Shown here piece after piece: positions 11,739 to 23,623 of a stretch of 64,000 bases of DNA. Both the position numbers and the translations under genes were made by a program. Source of the stretch: Wyeomyia smithii. Its lineage: Eukaryota > Arthropoda > Insecta > Diptera > Culicidae. The notes below the pieces were generated by a model that made no database searches, was not told where the DNA came from, and saw nothing but the letters and a program-made list of their open reading frames with translations. The DNA is taken from assembly GCF_029784165.1 (NCBI RefSeq), contig NC_073694.1, positions 26,360,506-26,424,505 on the forward strand, in the 5' to 3' direction. Numbering within the stretch: the stretch's first letter is position 1; every line of letters begins with the position of its first letter.

Positions 11739-12516
11739 CACAGTGGTACAGTAAGGCAATGTAGGCGGACATGAGTTTTTCGATGCGATTTTGTGGTTTT
11801 AGAGTAAAATTTTTTTCTGAGAACTTGTTTCTTGTATTTAGTCTATTTTTTATGTGCAAATGCAAATTAGGGTGGTCCTGAAATCGACTAAACATTAAAA
11901 CTAACTTTTTTATTTGCAGAAATAAATGTATACATTCATCGGCACAGTTGTAGATCAACTAATTTTAAGCGACTTTCGGTATTTCTTCACAAGATTTATA
12001 CAATATTTGTTCTTTCAAATGATACCAAAAAATATTATTTATGTTTGCCCTAAACGGAGACATTAATATTTCAAAAGGGCCTATTTTCAAAATAGAAATA
12101 TTGAAAACTCTTCCTCTGTACAATATATCGACAATGTTTTTTCGTCAAAATTGGCGTATTTTTGATTAAAGTTACCGAAGAAAACGATGTTTTTAAATTT
12201 GTATTGAAAAAATAGAGCGAAAAGACTGTTTTTGGAAACCAAATTTAATGTCTACAAAAAAGTTTTTTTACAAAGTTACTTAGAATTAGTTGATCAACAA
12301 GTTTGCCAAAGATTGTTTACAATTATTTATGCAAATAAAAACAAGTTAGTTTGTTTTTATTTCGTTGATTTTAGGAACACCCTAATTTTCATTTGCACAT
12401 AAATAGAGGACTATGTATAAAAAACAACTTTTTACAAAAACTATGGCTTTAAACCGCAAACCAAAATCGCAACGAAAAGCTCATGTCCGCCTAAATTGCC
12501 TTACTGTACCACTGTG
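11739..12516. mobile_element. Palindromic Transib-like element, CACAGTGG ends, TSD CAATG
   Basis: The left end CACAGTGGTACAGTAAGGCA is matched exactly, inverted, by the right end finishing at 12516. The arms stay similar for about 330 bp, for example ATGTGCAAATG with AATTAGGGTG in each. Flanking CAATG at 11734-11738 and 12517-12521 is an exact 5-bp direct repeat. There is no transposase frame. The CAC..TG terminal heptamer with a 5-bp duplication is the signature of Transib-type transposition, so I infer a non-autonomous member. The family name is not proven. Confidence 0.65.
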
Positions 12517-12521
12517 CAATG

Positions 12522-13300
12522 AGTTTAGTTACCTTTTTCACCACAAGAGGGGGTGTTCCCTGTCTGTCTTCACGGAAATATATGGGAAATTCGAGAGTGA
12601 ACTATATTGTTATTTTAAGATATTTGCTGTAGGCCAACACATATTCACTATTCAGGTTTCAAAATTAATCATAAGTTGCGCTAATTTCGCACAACATTGA
12701 TTTGATTTCACTCCATCGAAATTTGCGGACATTTCGTGTATACGTTTGTTTTGTTGTTTTTTGTGCACAAATGATTGTGTATTTTGAATATATTTAGAGT
12801 GCATTTGGGATAAATTTTGGAACTAAGTTGAATATCTTTTTGAGTGTATTATGATTACTTTTTGTGTTTTGGGTATAGTGTCACAAAAGATCAAAACATT
12901 GGTCGCAGTGATAAAATACCCAACACGGAAAAAAAATAGTTCAGAAGCACTTTGATTGTTCTTGGGGGTATTTGAGTGTAGTTTAGGCGTATTGTTGGTG
13001 GATTTTAGGAATATTTTGGGAGCTTTATGAATAAGTTTCTGAACATTAAAGGGGGATTTAAAGTGTATTTTGATTGCAGGGTATTTTGAGGTGTATTTGA
13101 AATATACTTTAATGTAGTTTCAGTGAACTTTGAGTATATGTTTCTTTTTATCTACTAGCTAATCAAATAATACAAAATCATAAGTACCCGCATTCGAAAT
13201 TCTTCTTGCGTGAAACCTGTACTTTCACTGTTTTGAAACTAAACTGAATTCTACGTAGATTGTGTGATCTACGGAGTGAGCCTTCCAATTTGAATATTTG
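12522..13300. repeat. Degenerate T/G-rich low-complexity stretch
   Basis: From about 12760 to 13140 the sequence is built of loosely repeated TTTTGAGTGTATTTTGG-like words with spacing of about 15-30. There is no gene. Confidence 0.5.
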
Positions 13301-15916
13301 ATTTTCATGCCTAATTTTATTACATTTTGACAGAAAGAAGTGCTGCAAGATTGATTAGGTTAGGCTAGACCAATAGCAACTTACTAACCGGACGGACGGA
13401 TAAGGAAACGGCTTCGAGTTGTGGTTTGTTTATGTATTTCAACTGGCACACCAACCATTAGCACAAAGTGGGTCAGCGTGCTGACTGGTTGCGTCATTCC
13501 TTCCAAGCGGAGCCACCTCCTTTCATGGATCGGTGACATCATGGTAGGCTGCTACTGACCAGACCACATTACTCTAACAGGAGGGTGCATCCGGGCAAGT
13601 GGGATCCGAACGAGTGTTTTGTTTTAAATTATCCGTTTTTCGCGAGCATGGCATCATCACCGCTGAGCTGAGGTCAGAGGAGAAATGCTTGTTTCAGTTG
13701 TCAGCTTGTGATTTGTACACAGTTTAAATTGTGTTTGTGCGCACTTTATGAGGCCGTAAATTGTTGCCTGCGAAGACAAACGGACACGAACGAACGGCAA
13801 ATGAAAAGGCTAAGCACGGTGTGGCTTTCTGCCATCGTTTTGACATTATGAAAAGTTATGGCTCTTTTACGGCCCTCGAACGAAATATTCGCGGCGGGTA
13901 CATTGCTAGAAAGCTCAGTTCGAAACTAACAGTTTCACTCCTAATGACGTTAAATGCCTTTAATGACTCTTTCCAAATGAAGCTAATTGGTAACGAGTGC
14001 TTTGACAGTTGGTGAATTTTAACGTCAGCGAATTTATTTTCGCCGGCTGTTGCATGATGATGATGATGGGAAACAAGATTAGATCGCATTCCGCGCACGG
14101 CTTACTCACTTATCGGGTCGAATCGATCAAATTTCAATAAACCATGTACTACCTCTGTGGAGTGGTCCGTCGATGGGTTCCGGTACGCTTGCCGGGTGGA
14201 ATTTTTTCGCTCTCTCGGTACAATGTTTGCTTTGACAGTCAGTTGCGTCAATCGGTCTTCTACTGTTACCGAGCGCATCCGATCCGAAAAGCGAGGCGAG
14301 GACTGTTTTGCTTACCGGAGTAATTTATTATCTAGCGAGTGAATTGATATGAGCAGCGGCGTTGGAACGAAAATAAACAACAATCTAGTGTGCTGCCCCT
14401 CGCTTGATTGCTAACGCATTTTACGTCGTTGTTTTGCAGCGGAACGCTGCTGGCATTACGTAACAGCTGCAGAGACGCAGATATCTAGATTGCTTTTATC
14501 GGAATGGAATAATCCTCACAACCCGCATAATTTCCGTTCGCCTTTTTCTGTCGTCGGTGTACTTCTAAGATAACATACAGCTGTTATTGTTGACATTATT
14601 TACCTATTATACACCCCGAATCCGATGGGCGGCGGATAGGCAAACTGCAAAAAATACGAGCAGACAGAAGAGAGCTAAAAATACCAGCCGCCATTATAAT
14701 GGCATTGTTAAGGTAATTGTTCCCGTCGTCGCTACTCACGAACCGAGCTTCCTCCTCCTCTCTATGTTCCAGTGGGGTTTCCTATTGTTATTCTTTCGAA
14801 TTTCTCGTCTCCGTTACACCCCGTTCGGGTGATAGTTACTTATTGCCGTTTTAATTTTAATCCAACCTGGGGCCTGCTGGAAGATTTCCTGCCACATGCA
14901 TTAACACCCCGCGACAGGCGGGTTGCATTATGCGAAACACCAAACTTGGAAACAAGCAACCGTAGTTTCTTTCATATTTACTTAACCAATTGTTGTGGTT
15001 ATGTTATTGTTTGCCCAAACGCAAACAGAGCCGAGTGTGCACTCAAGTGTAATTGCAGTAGTTAAGTGAGAGAAACCTAGATAGGGTAACCCATAGAAAA
15101 ACGCACTCAACTTTAATGCAAACACTTTAAAAACAATTTCAGCTAACTCTTTTATCCGACAATCAACAACTAGTGCTGGAACTGTCAATCGACGACGTTA
15201 ATTGTCAATTAACAGTCCGCCTAACTCGCGCGCGTCTGTGTGCCAATCTAACTTTTTCAGTCTTCGATCTGACCCCGTTTGGCCGGGAAGCTTCAGTTTT
15301 TTAATCTTATCCCTTTATTTTATCGCCCGGACTTATTTGAACGAACGCGATGACACGACTCGTTTTTGTTGTCTGGAATTCCTTCGCCCCTCGGTTATCT
15401 TGTTCAAATATCATCGCTTAACAGTGTTTGTTTTTTTTTTTCGAATGTCTTCATTCATACACCCTTCAAGTGAAGTGGGTGACTCTAGCTTCTTAATTGA
15501 ATCTAACCAAGTCCAGTGGCACTGGCGGTATGACTAAGCTAGGCAGGCAGTAGCTGAAGAAACGAGAAAACGAATAAACCAATTTCGGCTTTTGTTGAGA
15601 GGAAAAAAATGCGTAACTTGTGAAAAGTGTCTTTAGTATATTATCATAGATACCAAGAAAAAGCAGTTTTAGTTCGTTCAAAAATGTGAATTAAAAAATG
15701 CTTACTAAATACAGGCTTTATAAAATATAAACGAAATTCAATGTACCCTTAAAACGATAAAGCTTCCATCAAATTCGCTTGAACGATGGTCGATGAAGAA
15801 GGTGATGAAATTGTGTGTATCATATCATCCACTGGGAAGCCGAAATACGAATTTTACGGTTTAATGCTTGCGAAGCAAACATGTTCGAATGTCGTAACAT
15901 AAATCGTATTAAGATC

Positions 15917-15920
<4 letters not shown>
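13301..15920. other. GC-richer island without a supported gene
   Basis: Composition is more balanced than the flanks, and no dispersed repeat was recognised. Possible splice-like words are present, but no exon has both a good acceptor and a good donor in frame. It is a candidate for intronic regulatory DNA or an untranslated exon. Confidence 0.3.

Positions 15921-15957
<37 letters not shown>
15921..15957 (+). repeat. (GA)n microsatellite
   Basis: It is an uninterrupted GA dinucleotide tract of 37 bases. It would lie in the 3' untranslated region of the candidate terminal exon at 16017-16118 if that exon is real. Confidence 0.95.
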
Positions 15958-15958
<1 letters not shown>

Positions 15959-16016
15959 CAGAGAAAAAATTCAACTTCCATCAAATCGCATCCTCATTCA
16001 AACCGCTTCAGATTTA

Positions 16017-16118
16017 TTACGCAAACGTGATTCTATTTGGATACCAACCTCCTGGACCGGGAGCTGGAGACGGTCCGTAACGGTAGTTGCGTTTGCCTGC
16101 CCTGTTACTCACTTGAGA
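16017..16118 (-). CDS. Candidate terminal coding exon (33 codons plus stop)
   Basis: On the minus strand a strong acceptor (TTCTGTCTCCCCCCTAG) is followed at once by an open frame. The frame starts Ser-Gln-Val-Ser-Asn, contains the Pro/Gly/Tyr-rich run YRYGPSPAPGPGGWYP, and ends in TAA. The stop overlaps an AATAAA hexamer (16013-16018 on the plus strand), which could serve as a polyadenylation signal. I do not recognise the family. It has the same orientation as the exon at 38385-38636. Direct splicing from that exon (phase 2) would shift into a quick stop, so intermediate exons or an unrelated gene are needed. A competing plus-strand reading exists but has a weaker acceptor. Confidence 0.33.
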   Translation of the reverse strand, partial: SQVSNRAGKRNYRYGPSPAPGPGGWYPNRITFA

Positions 16119-18690
16119 CTAGGGGGGAGACAGAATGCAATGCACCTCGTTTTGATTCGCATCGGCCCCTTTACTTAAAAACGTACACATACACACGATG
16201 ATGTGACTCATGCGGTGTGAAATTGACCGAAGTAAATCGGTAACAACGTTCAGCAGCTTGTTATCGATGGTACTCTAGCGGTACTCTGCTAAATTTTGAC
16301 TCGCCCCTTGGGGCCTCTGCGATCCAATTACGCTATAAATTTATCTTAAATTGCCTGTGGTCCTCGACTGTCCATACATAACATGTACTTGAAGATATTT
16401 GAAAAATCTAGCAGCCCTGATGTCAAAAAACAGCCGCTCTTTGTTCATTGAGAACCTATTGAGCACAGTTCGCAATTGAAGTATCGAAAAAATAAACATT
16501 TCACACCTAGAATGGTGTCATACCTCTCGCAGCAACGAAATAACAAAAGAATAAAAAAACACTACAACCTGATGTCATTCATCGCCCTTAGACGGCGTGA
16601 CGGCACCTTCAGAGTGGCTTTTGCCTACATGCGTTAAAGCAAAGCGGCAGAGGGACCGGCTCTGGGTGTCAGCAATGCGAGAAATAAAAACCGGTTGATA
16701 TTGACACTAAGCGTACACGCACGGGAGGACCGAGGAACCCAACAATCCACCACCACCAATAACAACAACATCGCGAAGGGGAAAGGATTTTTAATTCGTG
16801 TTTCGGTCAATGACAACAACTTGGCCGGAGACCGGACCATATTCGATTAGTCCGGGCCTCGGGGTCGGATGCCATGTCCCCCGTCGAGGAGTTTTCCTGT
16901 TCCGGAAATATGAGCCCACCGCAAGGTGGATAATTTGATTACCGTTTTTCGCCTGGCGTGAAGTGTCTCGTTTGCTCCGGTACGGTTTCCGGTTTGTGCC
17001 GAGTGCAGGTGATAAACCTCATAAAACTGTCGTGGTTTGTTTTGTCTGGTGCGCATCGCGCACCGGTTTTATCAATCCCATTACCGAGGAAGATAAGAAA
17101 CAAGCGCTGGCGATAGTAAGTTGAAACGTGATAATCTGGAACATTCCAAAGTAGTTTTCGGAATGTTTTCGAACGCAAAACATCAAGAAACATGTTGCTA
17201 TGACTACCGTTCTTCGATGTGCGTTTTTACGGCTCCGTTTCGACTGTTACTCATAAACATTCCTCGGTGGTAAAACACTATCATAAACCTATCTCCAGCT
17301 GCCATTCAAACCAAACTACCGAACAGTTATTCCCCTGCGCAAAATGAGAAAAAAAATAACAGAAACCTAACTTTTAATGGCGTCTGCTAGGTTCTGTTTC
17401 CAGTTTTGATTATTTTCGTCGTCCCCCTCGACTCCGTAGAGAAACGAAGTGTCTTTCCCCCCTGTTCGTGACACGAAAACATAAATCACCGTCCAACTTC
17501 AACATTTTACCGCTGGACTCGAGAGGTGTGCTGCTGGTATAAACGCCAGACGTTGTCGTTGCTGTTGTCTTTCCTTGGCCGCGAAGAAAGCTACAACCGT
17601 CGCCGATATCAAATTCAATTAAAAGTTAACCTCAAAGTTTGACCCTCGGCGTGCGCTGTCTCTGCCGGCACTGATAGCGAATTTATTCGTTTGACATTTG
17701 ACATCGTGTGCCGACTGGCGACTAGCGTTTGCGGGTGATGGAGAATTTGTCTAAAAATATGACCATGAATCGAAGCTTCATCATCGCTCTGCGATGAGGG
17801 GTGTACAGATTGTGTGCTATCGATGTGAACAAAGCGTAAATAAATGGAATCGAGAAAACATGTGCCGTGATCAACAAAGCGATCGCTGTTTTGCGTGTGA
17901 CCTTCGGACGGGATTCGGCAGCATGCGATTTGGATTGGCCGGGTCGCACGAGCGGCGGACAGGTTATCATCAATCAAATGACAGTCGAAAGAGTTTCGGC
18001 AAGGTTGCAACAACTAACTAGTTGGAATGTGTTTGAATGAAGTCATACAATCCTTATCTAGCGTCATTTTTTCAACCGATTCTAGAAGCTAAACAACTTG
18101 ATAGCTCAGGTGTCCGGACCGGAGTCCACTCGTCAGGGTGTTGCGCAAGATTCTAACAAATGCAGCCACTGTGACGAGACTCTTCTCGGCTGAGCGATAA
18201 AAGCATGGGTAAACAACAGTTTTATAGACGCTTGCAGTGCTGCAGACTGCACCGACTTGTTGAAGGTCGATCTGAAAAAATCCACTGAACGTGCCGAATT
18301 AGGGAATCTGTCAATCGCACGTTTCATGATTGTGTAGACATGAAACTGTAACATAGGAGCGAATGATTTTGAACGTTAGCAGATTTGCTGCCACTTGAAG
18401 AAATTAAGCTATCAATATGTTTCTGGAAAGATAAATTGATCGACAATTTTTAATGTTATTTTAGTCACTAACTAGTGAATAAGAAATAAGAGTTCAACTA
18501 AAAGACTAAAAAAGGAAAAAAAATGGAAAGTTTTTAAAAACAATTCTAAAAAAAGTGTGAGATTCGTTCCGATTTCATTCTGGAGTAAAATTGGAAAAAC
18601 AATTAGGAAATACGCCTCCAAAGAAAAAAAAAGACAACAGTTAAGAATCGATACAAACACTATTAAAGGTAAAATGAAGAATATTCATCA
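16119..18690. other. GC-richer non-coding island
   Basis: No repeat family and no supported exon were recognised. Open frames up to 132 codons occur on both strands around 17.6-18.0 kb, but they overlap each other and show no domain, signal or splice context. I treat them as chance frames. Confidence 0.3.
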
Positions 18691-18745
18691 CGCCATTCTT
18701 GGTCCTAGCCGAACAACCAATTTCTTTCTCAGTTGATAGCACTCT

Positions 18746-18988
18746 TCACCAGCTGCTTCCTAAAAGCGGCTGGTACTTGGCCACCGTTGTCGATGAGGCA
18801 ACTGTGGCTCGCTTCCGGGAACTCCAGGATATTTCACCACCGCTTTGGATTAACACGCATGCATTTAATGAGCGCCTCGTCTCAGGATCGTTACCCTCAT
18901 CTGGGTCACTGTATCCAGAAAATTCAAATTCGTTATCATTCCATTCCACAGCATTGTTGACATAGTAGTCGTAGTTGGAACGGGTCAA
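18746..18988 (-). pseudogene. Ty1/copia RNase H fragment
   Basis: The minus-strand frame encodes the end of a copia-type polyprotein. It contains a GYSDPDEGNDPETRRS segment (family pattern GYSDADWAGDPDTRRS), a central SGGEISWSSRKRATVA (pattern SGGAISWSSKKQATVA) and SSTTVAKY (pattern LSTTEAEY). The first Asp of the RNase H active site is kept, while the second acidic position (Glu in TEAEY) is changed. The frame ends early in LGSSW, and the following AGEE-like coding continues in another frame. No integrase, protease, RT or LTR is present, so this is an isolated relic of about 240 bp. Confidence 0.8.
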
Positions 18989-19049
18989 TCACATGCAACA
19001 AAAATTTTGGTTCTTATTTCATACCATGTTTTCAATTGCAAGGTATATG

Positions 19050-19345
19050 ATTCTGTCGACCGTGCTTGGGAAGCAATCATATAACGACCAATCAGAGGCA
19101 GAATTTTTCGTTTTGACAAGGCTTGACTATTTTCAATAGTACAATAGTGTGAATAATAAAATTACAATTATCTTCTTTTGGGAAGAATCTTAGAAGATTT
19201 TACAGACAAGAACGAAGGAAATCCATCGAATACTAACCGATTTCTTAGCATTTGAATTTTTTTTTTCACTTTTTTCGGTTTTAGATTTACATTTCACATC
19301 CCTATGTAGCCGAACTTCCTGAGAGAAGTATTCTACTTCAAAAAA
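19050..19345 (+). repeat. Dispersed repeat D, copy 1
   Basis: It matches 52983-53295 in inverted orientation. Shared strings include GACCGTGCTTGG, CGACCAATCAGAGG, CACATCCCTATGTAGC and AGAAGTATTCTACTTC. It has no coding capacity and no terminal repeats were recognised. It starts just beside the copia relic. Confidence 0.7.
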
Positions 19346-19830
19346 CTAAGCAAAACAGATTGCTTAAAACCACAGAATCAAAATAATCTTTATGGATTGC
19401 ATGCCATAAAGTGAAAACTAAAATTAAATTTCCCGCTTGTAGCAGAGAACAGTGACACTTTTTTGATAAATATCTCGAAGCTAAACAAAAAAAAAACAGC
19501 GCACATTATTGTCGCACTCTGGCGCAAAGCCACCTGGGTGCGGAACAAAATCTTGATGCGAGTTCATTGCCAAGGACAGCCACACACACCGATTGGCTTT
19601 CGATCCGAAATCCTCCGAATATTTGTGCGTGAATTCATTTAAAAATAATAAAAACATGGCCGCCACTCGGCGTCCGAAAACACACGCGCGCTCCTGTTTG
19701 CTTGCCAACCAGATACAAAATCGCATTTTGTTGGCGCAGCCGATCGGGCAATGATGTCATCTTCCGAGCTGCCCCACTCGAGAGATGAGCGATGATAGCT
19801 TTCGAGAAAGTGAATGTCAGTCGATTTAAA

Positions 19831-20124
19831 TTAGCTGCACAGTAATCGGGGTTCTGGTGGTCGTGAGAAGCTAACTTTCAAGTGAATTATTTTCATTAAA
19901 CGAATACGAGCAATTAAGAATCGTTTCAAAGATAAACAAAATTCAGCAGACAGAGCTAGCAGGCGTTGCATGTCATCGAGCAATTTGTCATGGAAACCAT
20001 CGGAAGCGCTCGACATTTGTCTCTCTTCATCAACATCGACATTCTGTCGACTCTCGTTCGGCATCGTAAAGCGCGAAGCAAAACCGGCAAACAACAAAAA
20101 AGCAGAATAGAGTAAAAATGTCAT
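19831..20124 (-). CDS. Speculative small secreted-type ORF (97 codons)
   Basis: The frame starts at an ATG and opens with MTFLLYSAFLLFAGFAS, which resembles a signal peptide. A polar stretch rich in Asp, Glu, Arg and Ser follows, then DKLLDDMQRLLALSAEF, then a basic-hydrophobic tail. I recognise no family, dibasic-amide or cysteine framework. The start context is poor (T at -3) and there is no promoter or splice evidence. It may be a chance frame in a GC-richer island. Confidence 0.18.
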   Translation of the reverse strand: MTFLLYSAFLLFAGFASRFTMPNESRQNVDVDEERQMSSASDGFHDKLLDDMQRLLALSAEFCLSLKRFLIARIRLMKIIHLKVSFSRPPEPRLLCS

Positions 20125-21892
20125 TAAAAGTGTATTGTTTCACCCGTACACGATGACATTTTTTGATATGGTATCATCATCATAACCACCAACCGAAGAG
20201 GGCGGACGAAGAGACGGAATGGAGCTTTAAAAAATGAATTAATCTTAATTTACGATTCGGTTGAGACCATCTTTGGACGACTGCAATCTTAGAACAAGCA
20301 ATTTCGAAACTCTTCTAGGCACTGACTGCCAGAATTGTTATTAAATTCAGAGTTGGTTGTTGACAGGTAGGCCAGCGCTGCCAGCTTTGTGTTTAGGATC
20401 CGATTTCGCCGATGCGATTAGCTGTAAATATCCCCTAATTTAATCACCGCCAGAGCCCCCATCAATCAAACTAATCCCCGACTAGCACACCTCAATTATC
20501 GACCCGAAAAAACCGATCGATTGGATCGCGCTGGGTGTAAGTATGAGAAACTGCGCTGGGAAAAGTTCCCTTCTGACAGCAATCAGGTGGTAGTAATTGG
20601 GGGAAGTCACTACTCCACCCCGGTTGCTTCCTCCGCATCTCTCTTTGCGGGTGTGGTTGGGCTGATTTGATGTTTTCGAGATGACGGATCGCGTGTGGCA
20701 CTTGTTCGGATTCGGGTTGGTCGCGCTCGGAAGAGCAACCGAGCCCGGGGGATTAAATTTCCTACGGCTGCGGTTGCTCCCTTTCGGGGTTGAGGAGACG
20801 GACGAATCGAATTGTCGAACAGGTGAATCGAAGTCGTGGGAAAATTTTCTTTGGGGGCTCGGCTCGGACTACATTGAAACGACATCAAATACAAAATAAT
20901 CACAAAGTAGGACTAAGCCCAGAGGCAAATTCTCCGAAGCATCATTCAAGTTGTTTATGTACAGTTCATATTCATGGGAAGATTAATTGTTATTCAATTT
21001 TTGATAAGTCTCAGTCTTTTCAGATGTTTTTTAATTTCGTCGACAATTTTGTGCACCTTCCGAATCATTTAGGTGCGAGGATCTTTATGATCTTGCATTA
21101 CGGGCTCCTAATCTTCCATAAGATAAGATTGGACCAAAAAGTAGCAGAAAGCCTATAATTTAAGGCCATAAACCTCCAAAAGATCTCATCATGACAACTT
21201 AAAGCGTCAAATTTTGAACACCCGAAGTGGGTTGCAGTCAAAGCATGCGTCCCCATTCGAGGTTAGATCTCCTAGTCTCAACTAAATTCTGCAACATCTG
21301 CTGTCTTCAACAACAATAGCATGCTGCAGCAAACGAAACCGTCCGCGATCGCGATCTTTGCACGTTCAACAACCCACAGCGGAGCTGGAACATCCCGACT
21401 TCATACCCCATTGTTCCATTGAGGAGGGAAAATCGAATCGATCCCTGGCTGCTTTGCAACCACGACAGCTCTATTCTTTGAAGCTGACTAGATCAGATCA
21501 AAGTAGCAGCAGGGAAAAAAACGAAAACACACACAAACACAACGGATCATGTGCTGCAGCATCCATCAGTCAGTTGGTCCGTTTGTCTAGTTCCCGAGGG
21601 GGAGGATCAACGAGAGGAGGGGTAAACGTTTAACAGTTATATTACATGCGATAAATTTTACTCTCTTTCTACCAACGTCAGCAGCCTAGCAACCTATGCG
21701 CAAAGAAGATCTTACTTGCACTGCGCTGTGCGCGCGCACCGCAACTCCGTCGAACGAGAGTTCGATGGCCTCCTCGCTACTCCCCCGTGTGGATATTGGA
21801 GCGATATGTTCGAATCTGGAGTCTCTCGAACAATTGATTTTGTTTTTTTTTTCAGTACTTTCCGGCAAACGTTCCGTGCTTTGTTCGACAGC

Positions 21893-21935
21893 AGTATAAA
21901 GGAGATAACTTCTTTTTTCCTTAGTCGCTCAACGG
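21893..21935 (+). promoter_or_regulatory. Candidate TATA promoter
   Basis: AGTATAAAGG at about 21893 is followed some 30 bases later by CCTTAGTCGC, which is close to an insect initiator (TCAGTY). A GC-richer leader follows. The spacing is right for a TATA-dependent core promoter. No downstream coding exon was identified. Confidence 0.22.
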
Positions 21936-22400
21936 ACGCCAATAGGAGAGCGAGATTTACGAGCTCCCACAGTGCGGCTGCTGCTGCTCGTGTGAATTTC
22001 GATCGATTCTCAAGTGATCGGTTTTTTTCCTCCGGCCTCTTTTGCTTCGAGTGTGTGGTGAATAGAATGCCACCTGTCTGTGGTTTTTCTAACTAAAATG
22101 CAAAGCGCGCACACCTTCTGCTGCTGATTCAATTAACCTCGAACTTATGTGGATAGCTACGAGAGGACAACGAGTTTTATGCAAATGTCTTAACGACACA
22201 TTCGACAACTGCTACGGGAAAGATGATGTCACTTTTTAACGAAGGTTTCCACCGTTTACTTCGTAAAAGTCGTTCTAGGTACCATAGCCGTGCGCAAGGA
22301 AGAGGAGCGAAGGGGTTATAGAGTTATAATTACTAAATAACCTGTGTGTAAACAATCGGAGTCTGTTTACGTCTAGTGTTCAAAACAAATATCAGAGTAG

Positions 22401-23304
22401 TGAAGATCGATGTGCATTTATATTATGAGACCAACTTCAAATCGTTTAGTTAAAGTTATTAAGAACCTGAAAAATGTCAGGAAGTTTCGAATAGTTATTG
22501 ATAGTTCAAGTTTAGTTTTGTATTTTTTTTTTAAAGGTCCATTGATTACCTTCATTTTAACCGAAAAAAAAAATCATAATCTGTCAAACGACCCAAAAGG
22601 TACAAATGTTCAAAAATTGTTTTTTTTTTCAAAATCGAGTCTCTTTATTTCAGTAAGTGTTAACCTTAAGCCCGAACAAAAACGTAAGGGTCTATAATTT
22701 TTCGATAAGAGACAACTACACCAATTTTGAGCAGGCCGAAGCTAAAAAACGGATAGAAATTTTTTTTATTATTTGTCGTTTTCATTGTTTCACATTTTTA
22801 TTTTTTTCTTTTTGTTATAGATATTTCAGTTGATTGACTCAATCTTTCGATCGTTGTTGAATTTTTCTCTATACTTTTTGAATCATTGATAATTCTTATA
22901 AAGTATTCCTAACTCACTTTTAATTTATATTAATTCATAATAAAATTGCGTGATTTTATTAATACATGTTTTTTTTAACTTTATATTTCAAAAAAATTTG
23001 GAAGGCTTTAATCGATTAGATTCGTATTTCGACGCTTACTTACCACTGGACTGATGGAAAAAATAGCGAAAGTCTCAATTTACTACATCTGAGCAGGTAA
23101 ACGAATGAGACGAATTTCAAATTAGGTAGCAGAATGTGCCTTGTCGGGGAATCTCAGGTAGAACTTTAAAAGGCTATGAGAAGTGACTACCCCCATCTTT
23201 GTTGAGGACGGTAGCTAGGTTTTGTTTGAAAACTCTTCTGCGACGTCTAATTTTCAAGGAGATATAACGAATGAAACTAGGCTAATATTGTTGGTAGTCG
23301 TAGC
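22401..23304. other. AT-rich non-coding DNA
   Basis: I see no gene and no recognised repeat in this stretch. It precedes the Penelope relic directly and may contain its unrecognisable 5' part. Confidence 0.35.
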
Positions 23305-23538
23305 GTGATTTTCATGGAAAATGTGTTCGGCTATTTTGGATCTAACATGGTGAGTTGTACCCTTTTTCGTGTCTCTTGGAAAGCGACGCAGTTACTCGAC
23401 TCGACTCGACTTTGCATGGAAGACAATTATTTTTCGTTTTGTGAAAAAAATTACAAACAAACGAAAGGGGTACCGATGGGCAATCCTCTTCGTTTTTTCA
23501 TTGGTGAACTTTTTTGGCATATTTGGAAAATAAACTGA
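23305..23538 (+). pseudogene. Penelope-like element RT fragment
   Basis: The C-terminal half of this 77-codon frame fits the Penelope RT core: DNYFSFCEKNYKQTKGVPMG, then NPL and an ELF..W...K continuation. The family pattern is a phenylalanine-rich FYKQT..G..MGSPLSP block followed by an I(A/G)xL(F/V)M helix. The conserved SPLSP serine/proline run is lost here (NPLRFF), and the frame stops soon afterwards. The first half of the frame, before about residue 30, shows no resemblance. No GIY-YIG endonuclease or YADD box is visible downstream. It is a short dead relic. Confidence 0.7.
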
Positions 23539-23623
23539 AGAAAAAGACTTTCATGACTTTTTGATTAAATTTAAATTACATTTTCATGATGTTTCGATGA
23601 CTTTTAAACAACTTTGTGATGTA

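Larger units (their letters stand above)
19346..22400. other. GC-richer island with promoter-like features
   Basis: Apart from the small frame listed separately, no exon is secure. A minus-strand donor-like GCAAGTAAGATC lies near 21710. A plus-strand acceptor-like poly-T tract ends in CAG near 21855. The dense GC and CpG content around 21.7-22.1 kb suggests a promoter or first-exon region. Confidence 0.3.
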
